DNA of 32,579 nt from Akkermansiaceae bacterium (GCA_013001695.1 JABDMC010000201.1:1-32579); one strand, 5' to 3'; positions 18,669-26,321 are shown, numbered from the stretch's first letter. Numbers and translations are program-made. The notes: generated by a model from the sequence alone, not told the origin.

Positions 18669-18735
18669 TTGACGCGAGGCCCATGTATTTGCATTGTAGT
18701 TCCTTGAGCTTATTCCCCGAAGGCTCGCAAAACCC
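18669..18735 (+). promoter_or_regulatory. Upstream element shared by the two giant paralogues (copy 2)
   Basis: TTGACG (18669-18674), then TGTATTTGCATTGTA (18684-18698), then AAACCC directly before the ATG at 18736. It aligns with copy 1 at 14645. In this copy ATGTATTTG also occurs 20 bases earlier (18663-18671 and 18683-18691). An 18-codon reading frame starts at ATG 18683 and its TGA overlaps the gene's ATG (ATGA). The presence of the element here suggests the second paralogue has its own promoter. Confidence 0.55.
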
Positions 18736-21700
18736 ATGAATTCCTTTCGAGATCTGTCGGTCCGCCGGCCTCTCTGCAAAGGGGCCGACCTGCGTCGCCC
18801 CGGCTTTTCGCTCATCGTCACGATCTCGATCCTCGTGCTGCTGGCGCTCGTCGCGGTCGGGCTCCTGACCCTCTCGACGATCACGGTGCGCTCCGCAAGC
18901 CTGACCAGCGCCCAGGCCGAGGCGCGGGCCAATGCCCGTCTCGCCCTCATGCTCGCCATCGGCGAACTCCAGAAACAGGTGGGGGCCGACCAGCGCATCA
19001 CCGCCAACGCCGCCATCCTCGACGACCAACCGGACTCCCCGGAGGTCCAGGGTGTGAACCACCCGCACTGGACCGGGGTTTGGAAGTCATGGGCCGCCGG
19101 CTCCCAGCAGTTCGGCAACGACTCCCTCAGCACGCACCAGACCATCGCGCGCCCCAACGCCCGCCAGATCGGCATGGCGCCCAGCTACGAGGAGAACCGC
19201 TTCGACCATTTCGTCGACTGGCTGGTCTCGCTCCCGCGTCCCGTCCCGCAGGACCTCCAGCAACGTCTCGACAGGGCTCGCTCCTTCCCGCTCGATGCCC
19301 AACTGTCCCCGGGGGACGGCGCCACCGGAGTGCGCCTCGTCGGCAGGAACACCATCGGAACCGACGACCCCGCCATGTTTGTCGGGGCGGCCCTTCTTGA
19401 CGTCGATACCGACTCCCGGCCCAACACCGAGCGCAATGGCCGCTATGCGTGGTGGGTGGCCGACGAATCCACCAAGGCGCGCGTCCTCGGCGATCAATAC
19501 GAGTTGCAGGAGACCCTCGCCAACAGCGACCTCATCGACCAGGCCCTCAGTGCCGGTTCCCCCGAGGCGTCCGCCATCGAGGGCCTCGACACCCTCCGCG
19601 ACAACCCGGCCGACCTGCAGCGCGCCGTGTCCCGGGACTCCCTGGACCTCCTCGCCGCGGACCCCTCCACCGTGGGCCGGGCCTTTCACTCCGCCACCCC
19701 CTTCTCCCTCGGGGTCATGACCGATGTCCGCGAGGGCGGGCTGAAGCGCGATCTCAATTCCCTCCTCGAGCGCCCCATCAACATCGATGACGACCGCGAC
19801 GACTGGATGCTCTACCGCTTCGGCCGCGACGATGACCGCGTCCCCATCCAGGATCTCTCCGCCTTCTACCAGACCTACCGGGAAGTCGTCCAATTCGACG
19901 GGCGCGCCGCTCGGAACCGCTACGCCGGCCGGTCCATGCAGGTCAACAACATCAATTTCGGTGGAGGATTCGGGTTCACCCGCGACTACACGAACCTCTA
20001 CCGCATGCCCTTCCCGGTGAAGTACCAGTTCCTCCTCAGCTACATCGGGGTGCCCCGCGACCGCAACAAGATCAAGGCGCCCAACACCGACCGCTACAAG
20101 CTCCATGTCGGCGTCACTCCCGCGGTCACCTTCTGGAATCCCTACAACGTGCCCCTCGTCCTCAACACCGGCGCCGAGCAAGCCACCCAGATGCGGATGT
20201 TCAACATCCCCTTCGGCATCGAATGGCAAAAGAAAAGCGCCAAGGGGCCATTCAACTCGCCCAAGCCGAATTCCCTCGTCTGGCTCACCAACCGCCTCAT
20301 GGAAGGGAGCGGAAACTCCGCTGACGACGGCTTTGGCGGTTCCGACCGGGACAATGGCATCACCCTTTACCTCGGCGGTGACAAGAACCACGTCATCTTC
20401 CAGCCCGGCGAGGTCCGGACCTTCTCGCTCCGCCAGACCGGCACCCGCACCGGCTACGAGGGCATCCTCAATTCCAACCGCTATCGCCCCGAGCTCGAGG
20501 CCGATCCCGGCTGGGATCCCAGCTTCTTCCTCGTGATGCCCCGTTCCGAGCGGGACAACGACACCAAGCACGTCGAGAAGGAGTTCCCGGGCGGCTCCGG
20601 GTCCAAGAAGGACGGCGGGGCCCTCACCTTCAATCCCAACGACGAAATCGGCATCACGATTCACGCCGCCTCGACCCTCGACATGGCCAATGGCGCCGCC
20701 TTCCACATCTTCCACAGGCAATCGAGCACCATGTACCCGGGCCTCGACGACAACATCGACCGCTCCCACATGCGCCGCCAGTACCAGTTCACCTCCCGCC
20801 TGCACTCCGAGCAGCAGAAGGCCAAGGACAACGGTTTCAACAAGGCCCTCATGCAACAGGCCTTCCCGGAAGGGTCCGACCGCATCGTCCTCGACCCCGT
20901 GCGGGGCAACGAACTCATCGGCGGCGACCACCGGCCGTTCATGCTGGTGAGCCTCACGGCGGGGTGCGAGATCTCGCAGGCCACCGCCGGGGATTTCCGC
21001 GGGCGCCGCTTTGTCTCCCGCCCCTTCCTGCACTCCACCCCGGCGCAGTCCGCGGTCTTTGTCGATCGCGAGGACAAGGACTCCTTTTACCACCACGGGT
21101 GGAATTGGTGGGTGCAGGACATCAACTCCGTCCTCGAAGCCTCGGTGCAGGTCGCCCCCAACAACCGCAGCGGTTACTGGGGCGGCGGCTATACCCCGGA
21201 GTTCGGCTCCACCAACGTCGTCCAGCAGGAGATTCCCCTCACCCCCGTCCACTCCATCGCCGCCCTCAGTCACGCCCAGCTCAGCGGCTACAGCCTGTCC
21301 GGAAAGATCCTCGGATACGGGGCGGGAGCCCGGACGAGCCGGAGCGTGACCGGAAATATCGGAAGCTACACCGACAACCCGTTCGCCAACACCACCGCCA
21401 CCGGGGCCAACGGGCTCTTCCCCCGCACCAGCCAGGCGATCGGAAATTCCTACGCCCACCCCTACCTGAAACCCGAAGCGGCCTTCACCGAGTGGACCCG
21501 CCACTTCAATGTCACCGACGGCCCCAAGAAGGTCCCCTTCGTCGATCACTCCTACCTCGCCAACAAGGCCCTCTGGGATGAGTTCTTCTTCTCCTCGATC
21601 GCTCCGCGCTCGACCAAGCTGTTCGCCGATCAGTTCACGGCGAAAGAGGTGGCCACCCGCTTCTTCTTCGAGGAAGAGCGCCTCCCGAACCGCCGCTTCG

Positions 21701-22638
21701 TCCCGCATGCCGACGGACTCGACGAAGAGGACCTCGCCGCCTACTTCCCGCGCAACCGCGCCAGCCTCCGGGCCGCGGATGAATTGGCCGCCTACCTCAT
21801 GGTGGAGGGGCCCTTCAACGTCAATTCGACCTCGGTGGAGGCATGGAAGGCCCTCTTCTCGAGCCTCCGTGAACGCGACGTCCCGGTCATCGGCACCAAT
21901 GAAAACTCCAACCGGCTCCCTCGCGGCGTTCCGATCAAGTCCGAGCCGATGCCCGACGGCGTCCCGCTGGGCTCCACTTCGGTGGCCAACGGACCGGGCT
22001 ACACCGGTTCCAGTCCCGAGCCAAGCGATCCCGACCAGTGGTACTGCTGGCGCCGTCTCACGACCGGGGAAATCGACGCCCTCGCCGAAGCCATGGTCCG
22101 GCAGGTGAAGCTCCGCGGACCGTTCCTCTCGCTGTCCGAGTTCGTGAACCGCCGCCTCGACCGTGACAACACCGACCTCGCCCTGAAAGGGGCCCTCCAG
22201 GCCGCCATCGATGACGAGACCATCGACAACGATGTCGCCATCAACGCCGGCTTCCGCGAATCCGAACGCCGGTTCTCGCCCGAAGAAATCCGCGAACTCA
22301 AGGAGGTCCAATTCGCCGAGGCTATCGAGGGCCCGGTCGCCTACGGATCCGCCGCTTACGTCGACCAGGCCGACATCCTGCGCAGCTTCGGCGGTCAACT
22401 CACCCCCCGCGGGGACACGTTCCTCGTGCGCACCTACGGCGACTCCATCGACGCCGCGGGAAACGTCCGGGCCCGCGCGTGGTGCGAGGCCGTCGTGCAG
22501 CGGGTCCCCGAGTACCTCGACCCGGCCGCCGACAAGGCCCATCTCGCCTACGACGATCTCGACGCCGAGGCCAACAAGTTGTTCGGCCGGCCATTCCGGA
22601 TCGTCAGCTTCCGCTGGCTTGACAGTGACGAAGTGTAG
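18736..22638 (+). CDS. Verru_Chthon cassette protein A-type giant pseudopilin-like protein (copy 2)
   Basis: 1300 residues with the same architecture as its upstream neighbour: basic leader, prepilin-like PGFSLIV (cleavage expected after Gly23, Val at +5 instead of Glu), one membrane helix, ARANARLALMLAIGELQKQVG, a long soluble body, GPFNVNSTSVEAWKALF and RGPFLSLSEFVNRRLD, and a matching C-terminus (FRWLDSDEV against FRWLDPDEV). Many blocks are identical between the two, including SMQVNNI/SVQVNNI, HSYLANKALWD and GANGLFP; the middle and a loop near residue 860 differ in length and sequence. It is therefore an old tandem duplication with divergence rather than a recent copy. It probably works in the same envelope machine, with a different partner or expression timing (inference). 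An exported 234-residue protein follows after 16 bases. Confidence 0.85.
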   Translation: MNSFRDLSVRRPLCKGADLRRPGFSLIVTISILVLLALVAVGLLTLSTITVRSASLTSAQAEARANARLALMLAIGELQKQVGADQRITANAAILDDQPDSPEVQGVNHPHWTGVWKSWAAGSQQFGNDSLSTHQTIARPNARQIGMAPSYEENRFDHFVDWLVSLPRPVPQDLQQRLDRARSFPLDAQLSPGDGATGVRLVGRNTIGTDDPAMFVGAALLDVDTDSRPNTERNGRYAWWVADESTKARVLGDQYELQETLANSDLIDQALSAGSPEASAIEGLDTLRDNPADLQRAVSRDSLDLLAADPSTVGRAFHSATPFSLGVMTDVREGGLKRDLNSLLERPINIDDDRDDWMLYRFGRDDDRVPIQDLSAFYQTYREVVQFDGRAARNRYAGRSMQVNNINFGGGFGFTRDYTNLYRMPFPVKYQFLLSYIGVPRDRNKIKAPNTDRYKLHVGVTPAVTFWNPYNVPLVLNTGAEQATQMRMFNIPFGIEWQKKSAKGPFNSPKPNSLVWLTNRLMEGSGNSADDGFGGSDRDNGITLYLGGDKNHVIFQPGEVRTFSLRQTGTRTGYEGILNSNRYRPELEADPGWDPSFFLVMPRSERDNDTKHVEKEFPGGSGSKKDGGALTFNPNDEIGITIHAASTLDMANGAAFHIFHRQSSTMYPGLDDNIDRSHMRRQYQFTSRLHSEQQKAKDNGFNKALMQQAFPEGSDRIVLDPVRGNELIGGDHRPFMLVSLTAGCEISQATAGDFRGRRFVSRPFLHSTPAQSAVFVDREDKDSFYHHGWNWWVQDINSVLEASVQVAPNNRSGYWGGGYTPEFGSTNVVQQEIPLTPVHSIAALSHAQLSGYSLSGKILGYGAGARTSRSVTGNIGSYTDNPFANTTATGANGLFPRTSQAIGNSYAHPYLKPEAAFTEWTRHFNVTDGPKKVPFVDHSYLANKALWDEFFFSSIAPRSTKLFADQFTAKEVATRFFFEEERLPNRRFVPHADGLDEEDLAAYFPRNRASLRAADELAAYLMVEGPFNVNSTSVEAWKALFSSLRERDVPVIGTNENSNRLPRGVPIKSEPMPDGVPLGSTSVANGPGYTGSSPEPSDPDQWYCWRRLTTGEIDALAEAMVRQVKLRGPFLSLSEFVNRRLDRDNTDLALKGALQAAIDDETIDNDVAINAGFRESERRFSPEEIRELKEVQFAEAIEGPVAYGSAAYVDQADILRSFGGQLTPRGDTFLVRTYGDSIDAAGNVRARAWCEAVVQRVPEYLDPAADKAHLAYDDLDAEANKLFGRPFRIVSFRWLDSDEV

Positions 22639-22654
22639 ACCGCAACTTGACCCC

Positions 22655-23359
22655 ATGCTCCTCCGATTCCCCCCTTCCCTCCTCAGCGGGCTCCTTCTCG
22701 CCGGCGGACTCGCCGCGACCCTGCCGGCGGCCGCTCAGAAGGTCCGGATCGAATGCCTTTCGTTCCCCAAGCATTCCTCCGAATCCATCGAGCTCCTCAT
22801 CGGGCCCGAAAAGGTCGTCGATGTCACCCTCCAGAGCCACGCCCTCTCGGATCCCCTCGTGGTCCCCAGTCTCCCGGTGTGGAAGTTCGGCAAGAGCCAG
22901 GTCAGCGACGAGGGAGTCTTCACCTTCAAGACCTACGGCGAGGTCAAGCCGCTCTCCGCGGCCCGGCAGCTCCTCGTCTTCATCCGGAAGGGAAAGGACG
23001 CCGCCGCTGGATTCAATATTCTCCCCCTCGACGCGAACAAGGCCGGGTTCGGCGCGAATAAGATGTTCATCATGAACCTCGCCCGCTCCAGGGTCGCCGG
23101 CGACGTCGGGGGAAAGCGCTTCATCCTCACGCCCGGCCGCCATATCATCTTCAAGCCCGCCGCCAACCGCGGGGAAAACCTCTGCTTCGCCGCCCTCCGC
23201 TTCGAGCGCGACAAGGAGTGGCGCACGTTCTTTTCAACCAACTGGCCGATCCTGAAAAATTCCCGCGGCCTCGTCTTTGTCTTCGATGATCCCCGCTCCA
23301 AGAGCCTCAAGATTCACTCCGTGGTGGATTCTCTCTTCGAGGCCCCGAAACCCGGGTGA
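22655..23359 (+). CDS. Exported protein of unknown function, downstream of the giant paralogues
   Basis: 234 residues; not assigned to a family. The N-terminus MLLRFPPSLLSGLLLAGGL followed by TLPAAAQ is a signal peptide with cleavage expected after ...AAA. The mature part is alternating beta-strand-like, with charged surface residues, no cysteine pair beyond two single cysteines, and no membrane segment, consistent with a periplasmic beta-sandwich. It begins 16 bases after the second giant gene, so it is very probably in the same transcript, and the link to a pseudopilin-like protein suggests an envelope role. The reading frame is open further upstream inside the giant gene, but that part is a shadow; the signal peptide fixes the start at ATG 22655. 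No Shine-Dalgarno. Confidence 0.75.
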   Translation: MLLRFPPSLLSGLLLAGGLAATLPAAAQKVRIECLSFPKHSSESIELLIGPEKVVDVTLQSHALSDPLVVPSLPVWKFGKSQVSDEGVFTFKTYGEVKPLSAARQLLVFIRKGKDAAAGFNILPLDANKAGFGANKMFIMNLARSRVAGDVGGKRFILTPGRHIIFKPAANRGENLCFAALRFERDKEWRTFFSTNWPILKNSRGLVFVFDDPRSKSLKIHSVVDSLFEAPKPG

Positions 23360-23390
23360 CCTCCGTGCATTTTGCGCCCCGAATTCTCGG

Positions 23391-23409
23391 TTTGCTGTAA
23401 TCTCAACCG
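23391..23409 (+). promoter_or_regulatory. Possible promoter in the region after the giant-gene operon
   Basis: TGTAAT at 23396-23401 matches the -10 consensus in 5 of 6 positions; TTGCGC (23372-23377) lies 18 bases upstream as a possible -35. The stretch TGTAATCTCAACCG also resembles TGTATTCTCAAACCG after the shared element of the first giant gene. It could start a ~200-base transcript ending at the terminator at 23606. Confidence 0.35.
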
Positions 23410-23500
23410 CGCTTTCCCGCCTGTTTGCGGCGAGACTCGTTCTTTCGTGTGAAGCGCATCGCCGATTTGCGCTTGCCCGGTCCACCCCTATCCTTGTTAC

Positions 23501-23613
23501 GTTGAGCTGCTCTTCAGAGCGGTTTCGATATAAAAACCCAGCCATAGAAAAACCCGTTTCCTCGCAGGCAATCCAGCAAAGGGGGGAGAACTTCGGTTCT
23601 CCCCCTTTTATTT
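23501..23613 (+). ncRNA. Candidate small RNA of about 110 nt
   Basis: No convincing gene occupies this stretch. A promoter-like pair, TTGCGC (23467-23472) and TATCCT (23489-23494) with a 16-base spacer, points to a start near 23501. The transcript would begin with a 9-bp hairpin (23504-23512 with 23517-23525, loop UUCA). A mostly unpaired A-rich linker with AAAAACCC twice, 16 bases apart (23532 and 23548), follows, and the RNA ends in the strong terminator at 23582-23613. This 5' hairpin, single-stranded middle, terminator layout is typical of trans-acting bacterial small RNAs. It does not resemble tmRNA, SRP RNA or RNase P RNA. An alternative is that it is only the long 3' untranslated region of the giant-gene operon, or part of a ~200-nt RNA started near 23408. 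Confidence 0.5.
23582..23613 (+). terminator. Intrinsic (Rho-independent) terminator
   Basis: A perfect 10-bp stem (23582-23591 with 23596-23605) closed by a UUCG tetraloop, followed by TTTTATTT. It is the strongest terminator in the window. It lies 223 bases after the last upstream stop codon, further than expected for a simple operon terminator, which supports a separate short transcript. Confidence 0.95.
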
Positions 23614-23636
23614 GTACCCAAGTATCAGGCTGGTGG

Positions 23637-23655
23637 GTTGTTTCGTCGAAACAAC
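23637..23655. repeat. 19-base palindrome, possible operator
   Basis: GTTGTTTCG-T-CGAAACAAC is a perfect 9-bp inverted repeat with a single central base. That symmetry is typical of a dimeric regulator's site, but no gene starts close by on either strand. As RNA the one-base loop would be strained, so a DNA site or a decayed insertion end is more likely than a hairpin. Confidence 0.6.
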
Positions 23656-23681
23656 TCAAGGGCACCTCAAATCTCAGCCTC

Positions 23682-23844
23682 CAATTTCCAGATAATTCCC
23701 ATCCGCCTCCGGCGGGCCAAATCTCAATTCCCAACCTGCGGTGACCATTCTGCTATGCGCCCTTCATCTGGCAGCTGCAAGTGCTCCCCCGTCTGAAATG
23801 ACTTGGGATCTGAGAATTGGTTCGTGGAACTTATCTGGAAATTG
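23682..23844. repeat. 163-base imperfect inverted-repeat element
   Basis: The outer arms 23682-23699 and 23826-23844 pair over 18 bp with a single bulged C. The inner arms 23717-23734 and 23803-23820 pair at 15 of 18 positions. A mini-hairpin (CCGCC-TCC-GGCGG, 23703-23715) sits between the left arms. The motif CAAATCTCA occurs at 23668 and 23718, exactly 50 bases apart. There is no reading frame of note and no target-site duplication at the ends. It may be a small non-autonomous element or a structured RNA at the 3' end of the GntP transcript, which runs into it from the other side. Confidence 0.65.
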
Positions 23845-23908
23845 ACCCGTGCTATTTTTCCGGACCGGGGCCCTGCGCCACGCGGGCGCCGATTTTCCTG
23901 ACACCCCC

Positions 23909-25387
23909 CTACACCAGGAACCACAGCAGGGAAGCCATCACCAGACCCACCACCGATATGATGGTCACCACCGGCGTCCATGTCAGCAGTGTCTCGCGTT
24001 CCGTCATCCCGAAGTAGCGACTCACGATCCAGAATCCGCTGTCGTTCACGTGGGAGAATCCCGTCGATCCCGCCGCGATCGCAATCGTGATCAGGGAGAG
24101 CTGCGCGTACGAGTAATCCACCCCGCTCGCTTCGAGCACCGGCCCGATCAAGGCCGCCCCGGTCACCATCGCCACCGTGGCCGACCCCTGCGCGACCCGC
24201 ACGATCGTCGAGAAGATCCAGGCCAGCAGCAGGGGGCCGATTCCCAGCTCGCCCAGGGCGGTCGCCAGCGCCTCCCCGACCTTCGTCTCGATCAACATCG
24301 CCTTGAACACCCCGCCCGCCCCGGTGATGAGGATGATGATCCCGGCCGGCCCCAACGCCTTGGTGGCCACGTCCATCAGGGCGTTTCCCCGCACCCCGCG
24401 GCAGATCCCGAGCACCACGATGGCGGCGCACGTCCCCAGGAGGAGCGCGATCACCGGATGCCCGAAGAAGATCATGACCTGGACCGGCAATCCGGCCTCG
24501 TGCTTCGCGGTGGACAGCGCCGCCTTCCACTCGTCCCGCGACAATCCCTCCTGCAGACCCGATGCCAGGCCCGCTTCGATCACGGAGCTCAGCACGATCA
24601 GGAGCACCGGGCCGCCGAGGATCAGCAGGATGACCCACACCGACGGCAGCGTCGCCGGTTGCGCGAGGTGCAATTCCTCCTGCGCCTGCTTTTCTTCCGC
24701 AAGCGACGGCGGGCTGATGAACATGGCGGTGCCGAACTTCCGGCAGAACGGGAGGCAGATCAGGGCGGTGGGCAGCCCCACCACCACCCCCCAGATGATG
24801 GCCGTGCCCAACGGGGCACCCAGGGTGTACGCCACGAACGTCGGTCCCGGGGTCGGCGGCACGAAGGCATGGGTCACCGCCATCCCCGCCGCCAGCGGGA
24901 GCGCGAAGACCAGCAGCGATTTCCCGCTCTTCCGGGCGAGCGCGTAGATGATCGGCGCCAGGATCACCACCCCCACATCAAGGAAGACCGGGATCGAGAT
25001 CAGGAACCCCGTCATCAGCATCGCCCAGTCGGCGCGCTTCTCGCCGAAGACGCGCAACAACCCGTTCGCAAGGCTCTGCGCCCCGCCGGAGTGCTCGATG
25101 AACTGCCCGAAGATCGCTCCCAGGCCGATGATGGTCGCAATGAATCCCAGCGCCGAACCCATCCCGTCCACGATCGTCCCGCCCACGTCCACGATCGAGA
25201 GCGTCCCGGAGGCCAGCCCCACGAAGATGGCCGCCACCAGCAGGGTCACGAAGGCCTGGATCCGGAATTTCAGGATGAGCACCAGGATCAGGACGATCGC
25301 CGCCACCAGCACCCCCACCAGCCACATCGTCGAAGGGGAATCCTGCCCGGACTGGGCGAGGAAGGATACTGCCGCGGTGCCGATCAT
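23909..25387 (-). CDS. GntP family gluconate/sugar-acid:H+ symporter
   Basis: 492 residues, polytopic, with about 12-14 hydrophobic segments across the whole length. Family signatures include GLGAIFGQFIEHSGGAQ, GFLISIPVFLDVGVVILAP, HAFVPPTPGP and, near the C-terminus, GFSHVNDSGFWIVSRYFGM. GntP transporters import gluconate and related aldonates with protons. The gene is divergent from the keto-deoxy-acid dehydratase and xylonate dehydratase genes, 94 bases away; E. coli has a comparable grouping of a GntP transporter (YjhF) with the dehydratase YjhG. Its likely substrate here is therefore a pentonate such as xylonate (inference). TTGAGG and AAGACT hexamers 18 bases apart precede the ATG at 25387 by seven bases. 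Confidence 0.94.
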   Translation of the reverse strand: MIGTAAVSFLAQSGQDSPSTMWLVGVLVAAIVLILVLILKFRIQAFVTLLVAAIFVGLASGTLSIVDVGGTIVDGMGSALGFIATIIGLGAIFGQFIEHSGGAQSLANGLLRVFGEKRADWAMLMTGFLISIPVFLDVGVVILAPIIYALARKSGKSLLVFALPLAAGMAVTHAFVPPTPGPTFVAYTLGAPLGTAIIWGVVVGLPTALICLPFCRKFGTAMFISPPSLAEEKQAQEELHLAQPATLPSVWVILLILGGPVLLIVLSSVIEAGLASGLQEGLSRDEWKAALSTAKHEAGLPVQVMIFFGHPVIALLLGTCAAIVVLGICRGVRGNALMDVATKALGPAGIIILITGAGGVFKAMLIETKVGEALATALGELGIGPLLLAWIFSTIVRVAQGSATVAMVTGAALIGPVLEASGVDYSYAQLSLITIAIAAGSTGFSHVNDSGFWIVSRYFGMTERETLLTWTPVVTIISVVGLVMASLLWFLV

Positions 25388-25447
25388 GCCGGGCAGTCTT
25401 CCCGGAATCGCCCCGATCCCTCAAGGGCGAATTTCCACCGCATTCGC

Positions 25448-25481
25448 TTCACGCCGAATCACCCGCCGTTAGACTCCTCCC
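25448..25481 (+). promoter_or_regulatory. Candidate leaderless promoter of the pentonate-degradation genes
   Basis: TTCACG (25448-25453), 16 bases, TAGACT (25470-25475), six bases, ATG at 25482. Each hexamer matches consensus in 4 of 6 positions. There is no Shine-Dalgarno. It lies in the 94-base divergent spacer shared with the GntP gene, where co-regulation would be expected; no clear operator palindrome was found. Confidence 0.4.
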
Positions 25482-26321
25482 ATGTTCCGCGTTTACCGCC
25501 ACCACGAGGCGACCTGGATCGAGTCCGGCGGCGAGTTCCGCCGCGACGGCCTCTCCCTCGATGACTTGTTCACCGCGGACGACCCCCTCGCCGTTCTCGC
25601 GGCAGCATGGAAGCACGCCGAGACCGCCCCCGCCCCGGACGGCCCGTGGCTCCCCCCCGTCGGGAACCAGGAAATCTGGGCGGCCGGCGTCACCTACTAC
25701 CGGTCGCGCACCGCCCGCATGGAGGAAAGCGAAGCGGCGGGCGGGGACCGCTTTTACGACCTCGTCTACGACGCCGAGCGCCCGGAACTCTTCTTCAAGT
25801 CCACCGCGGCCCGCGCCCGGGGCCACCGGCAACCGGTCGGTATTCGCTCCGACTCCTCGTGGGACGTCCCGGAACCCGAACTCACCCTCGCCATCAACTC
25901 CTCCGGCAAGGTGTTCGGCGCCACGGTCGGCAATGACATGTCGTCGCGCTCCATCGAGGGCGAAAACCCCCTCTATCTCCCGCAGGCCAAGATCTACAAC
26001 GGGTCCTGCGCCCTCGGCCCCGCCCTCCTCGTCGGGACCCTCCCCGGGCCGGACGACGCCATCCACATCGTCATCACCCGGGACGGCCATGACGTCTTTT
26101 CCGGGAATACCAAGCTCAACCAGCTCAAGCGCAGCTACGACGAGCTCGCGTCCTTCCTCTTCCGGGACAGCGCCTTTCCCCGCGGGGCCTTCCTCATGAC
26201 CGGCACCGGCATCGTCCCCGACCCGCCCTTCACCCTCCAACCCCGCGACGAAATCCACATCACCATCGACCAGATCGGCACTCTTTCGAATCCCGTCGCC
26301 CCGGCCGCCGATATTCGCTAG
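25482..26321 (+). CDS. FAH-family 2-keto-3-deoxypentonate dehydratase-like protein
   Basis: 279 residues, fumarylacetoacetate-hydrolase fold. The metal ligands are visible as VPEPELTL (Glu131, Glu133) and GNDMSSR (Asp152). Close motif agreement with archaeal 2-keto-3-deoxy-D-arabinonate dehydratase (KdaD) from memory: GVTYYRSR, FYDLVYDAERPELFFK, RSDSSWDVPEPEL, ENPLYLPQAKIY and TGTGIVP. That enzyme removes water from 2-keto-3-deoxypentonate to give 2-oxoglutarate semialdehyde. The neighbouring xylonate dehydratase would make its substrate, which supports a Weimberg-type route rather than the aldolase (Dahms) route. The semialdehyde dehydrogenase is not in the window. Alternatives are another FAH-fold hydrolase or isomerase. 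The 69-base gap to the next gene fits one operon. Confidence 0.82.
   Translation: MFRVYRHHEATWIESGGEFRRDGLSLDDLFTADDPLAVLAAAWKHAETAPAPDGPWLPPVGNQEIWAAGVTYYRSRTARMEESEAAGGDRFYDLVYDAERPELFFKSTAARARGHRQPVGIRSDSSWDVPEPELTLAINSSGKVFGATVGNDMSSRSIEGENPLYLPQAKIYNGSCALGPALLVGTLPGPDDAIHIVITRDGHDVFSGNTKLNQLKRSYDELASFLFRDSAFPRGAFLMTGTGIVPDPPFTLQPRDEIHITIDQIGTLSNPVAPAADIR

Noticed and set aside
19087-22656. 1189-codon open frame on the minus strand opposite the second giant gene
   Set aside because: It mirrors the sense gene's GC-rich codon pattern; its translation is Gly/Glu/Val/Asp-rich with no domain, and the sense strand has clear family motifs. Similar antisense frames at 8446-10446, 12762-14648, 2640-3872, 15961-17880 and 26907-28352 are rejected for the same reason.
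23277-23744. 155-codon plus-strand frame through the intergenic region, and a minus-strand frame at 23234-23734
   Set aside because: Both cross a perfect intrinsic terminator, lack domains and do not keep the codon usage of neighbouring genes.
23682-23844. Classical insertion sequence or MITE with target duplication
   Set aside because: No transposase and no flanking direct repeat at the arm ends, so I describe it only as an inverted-repeat element.
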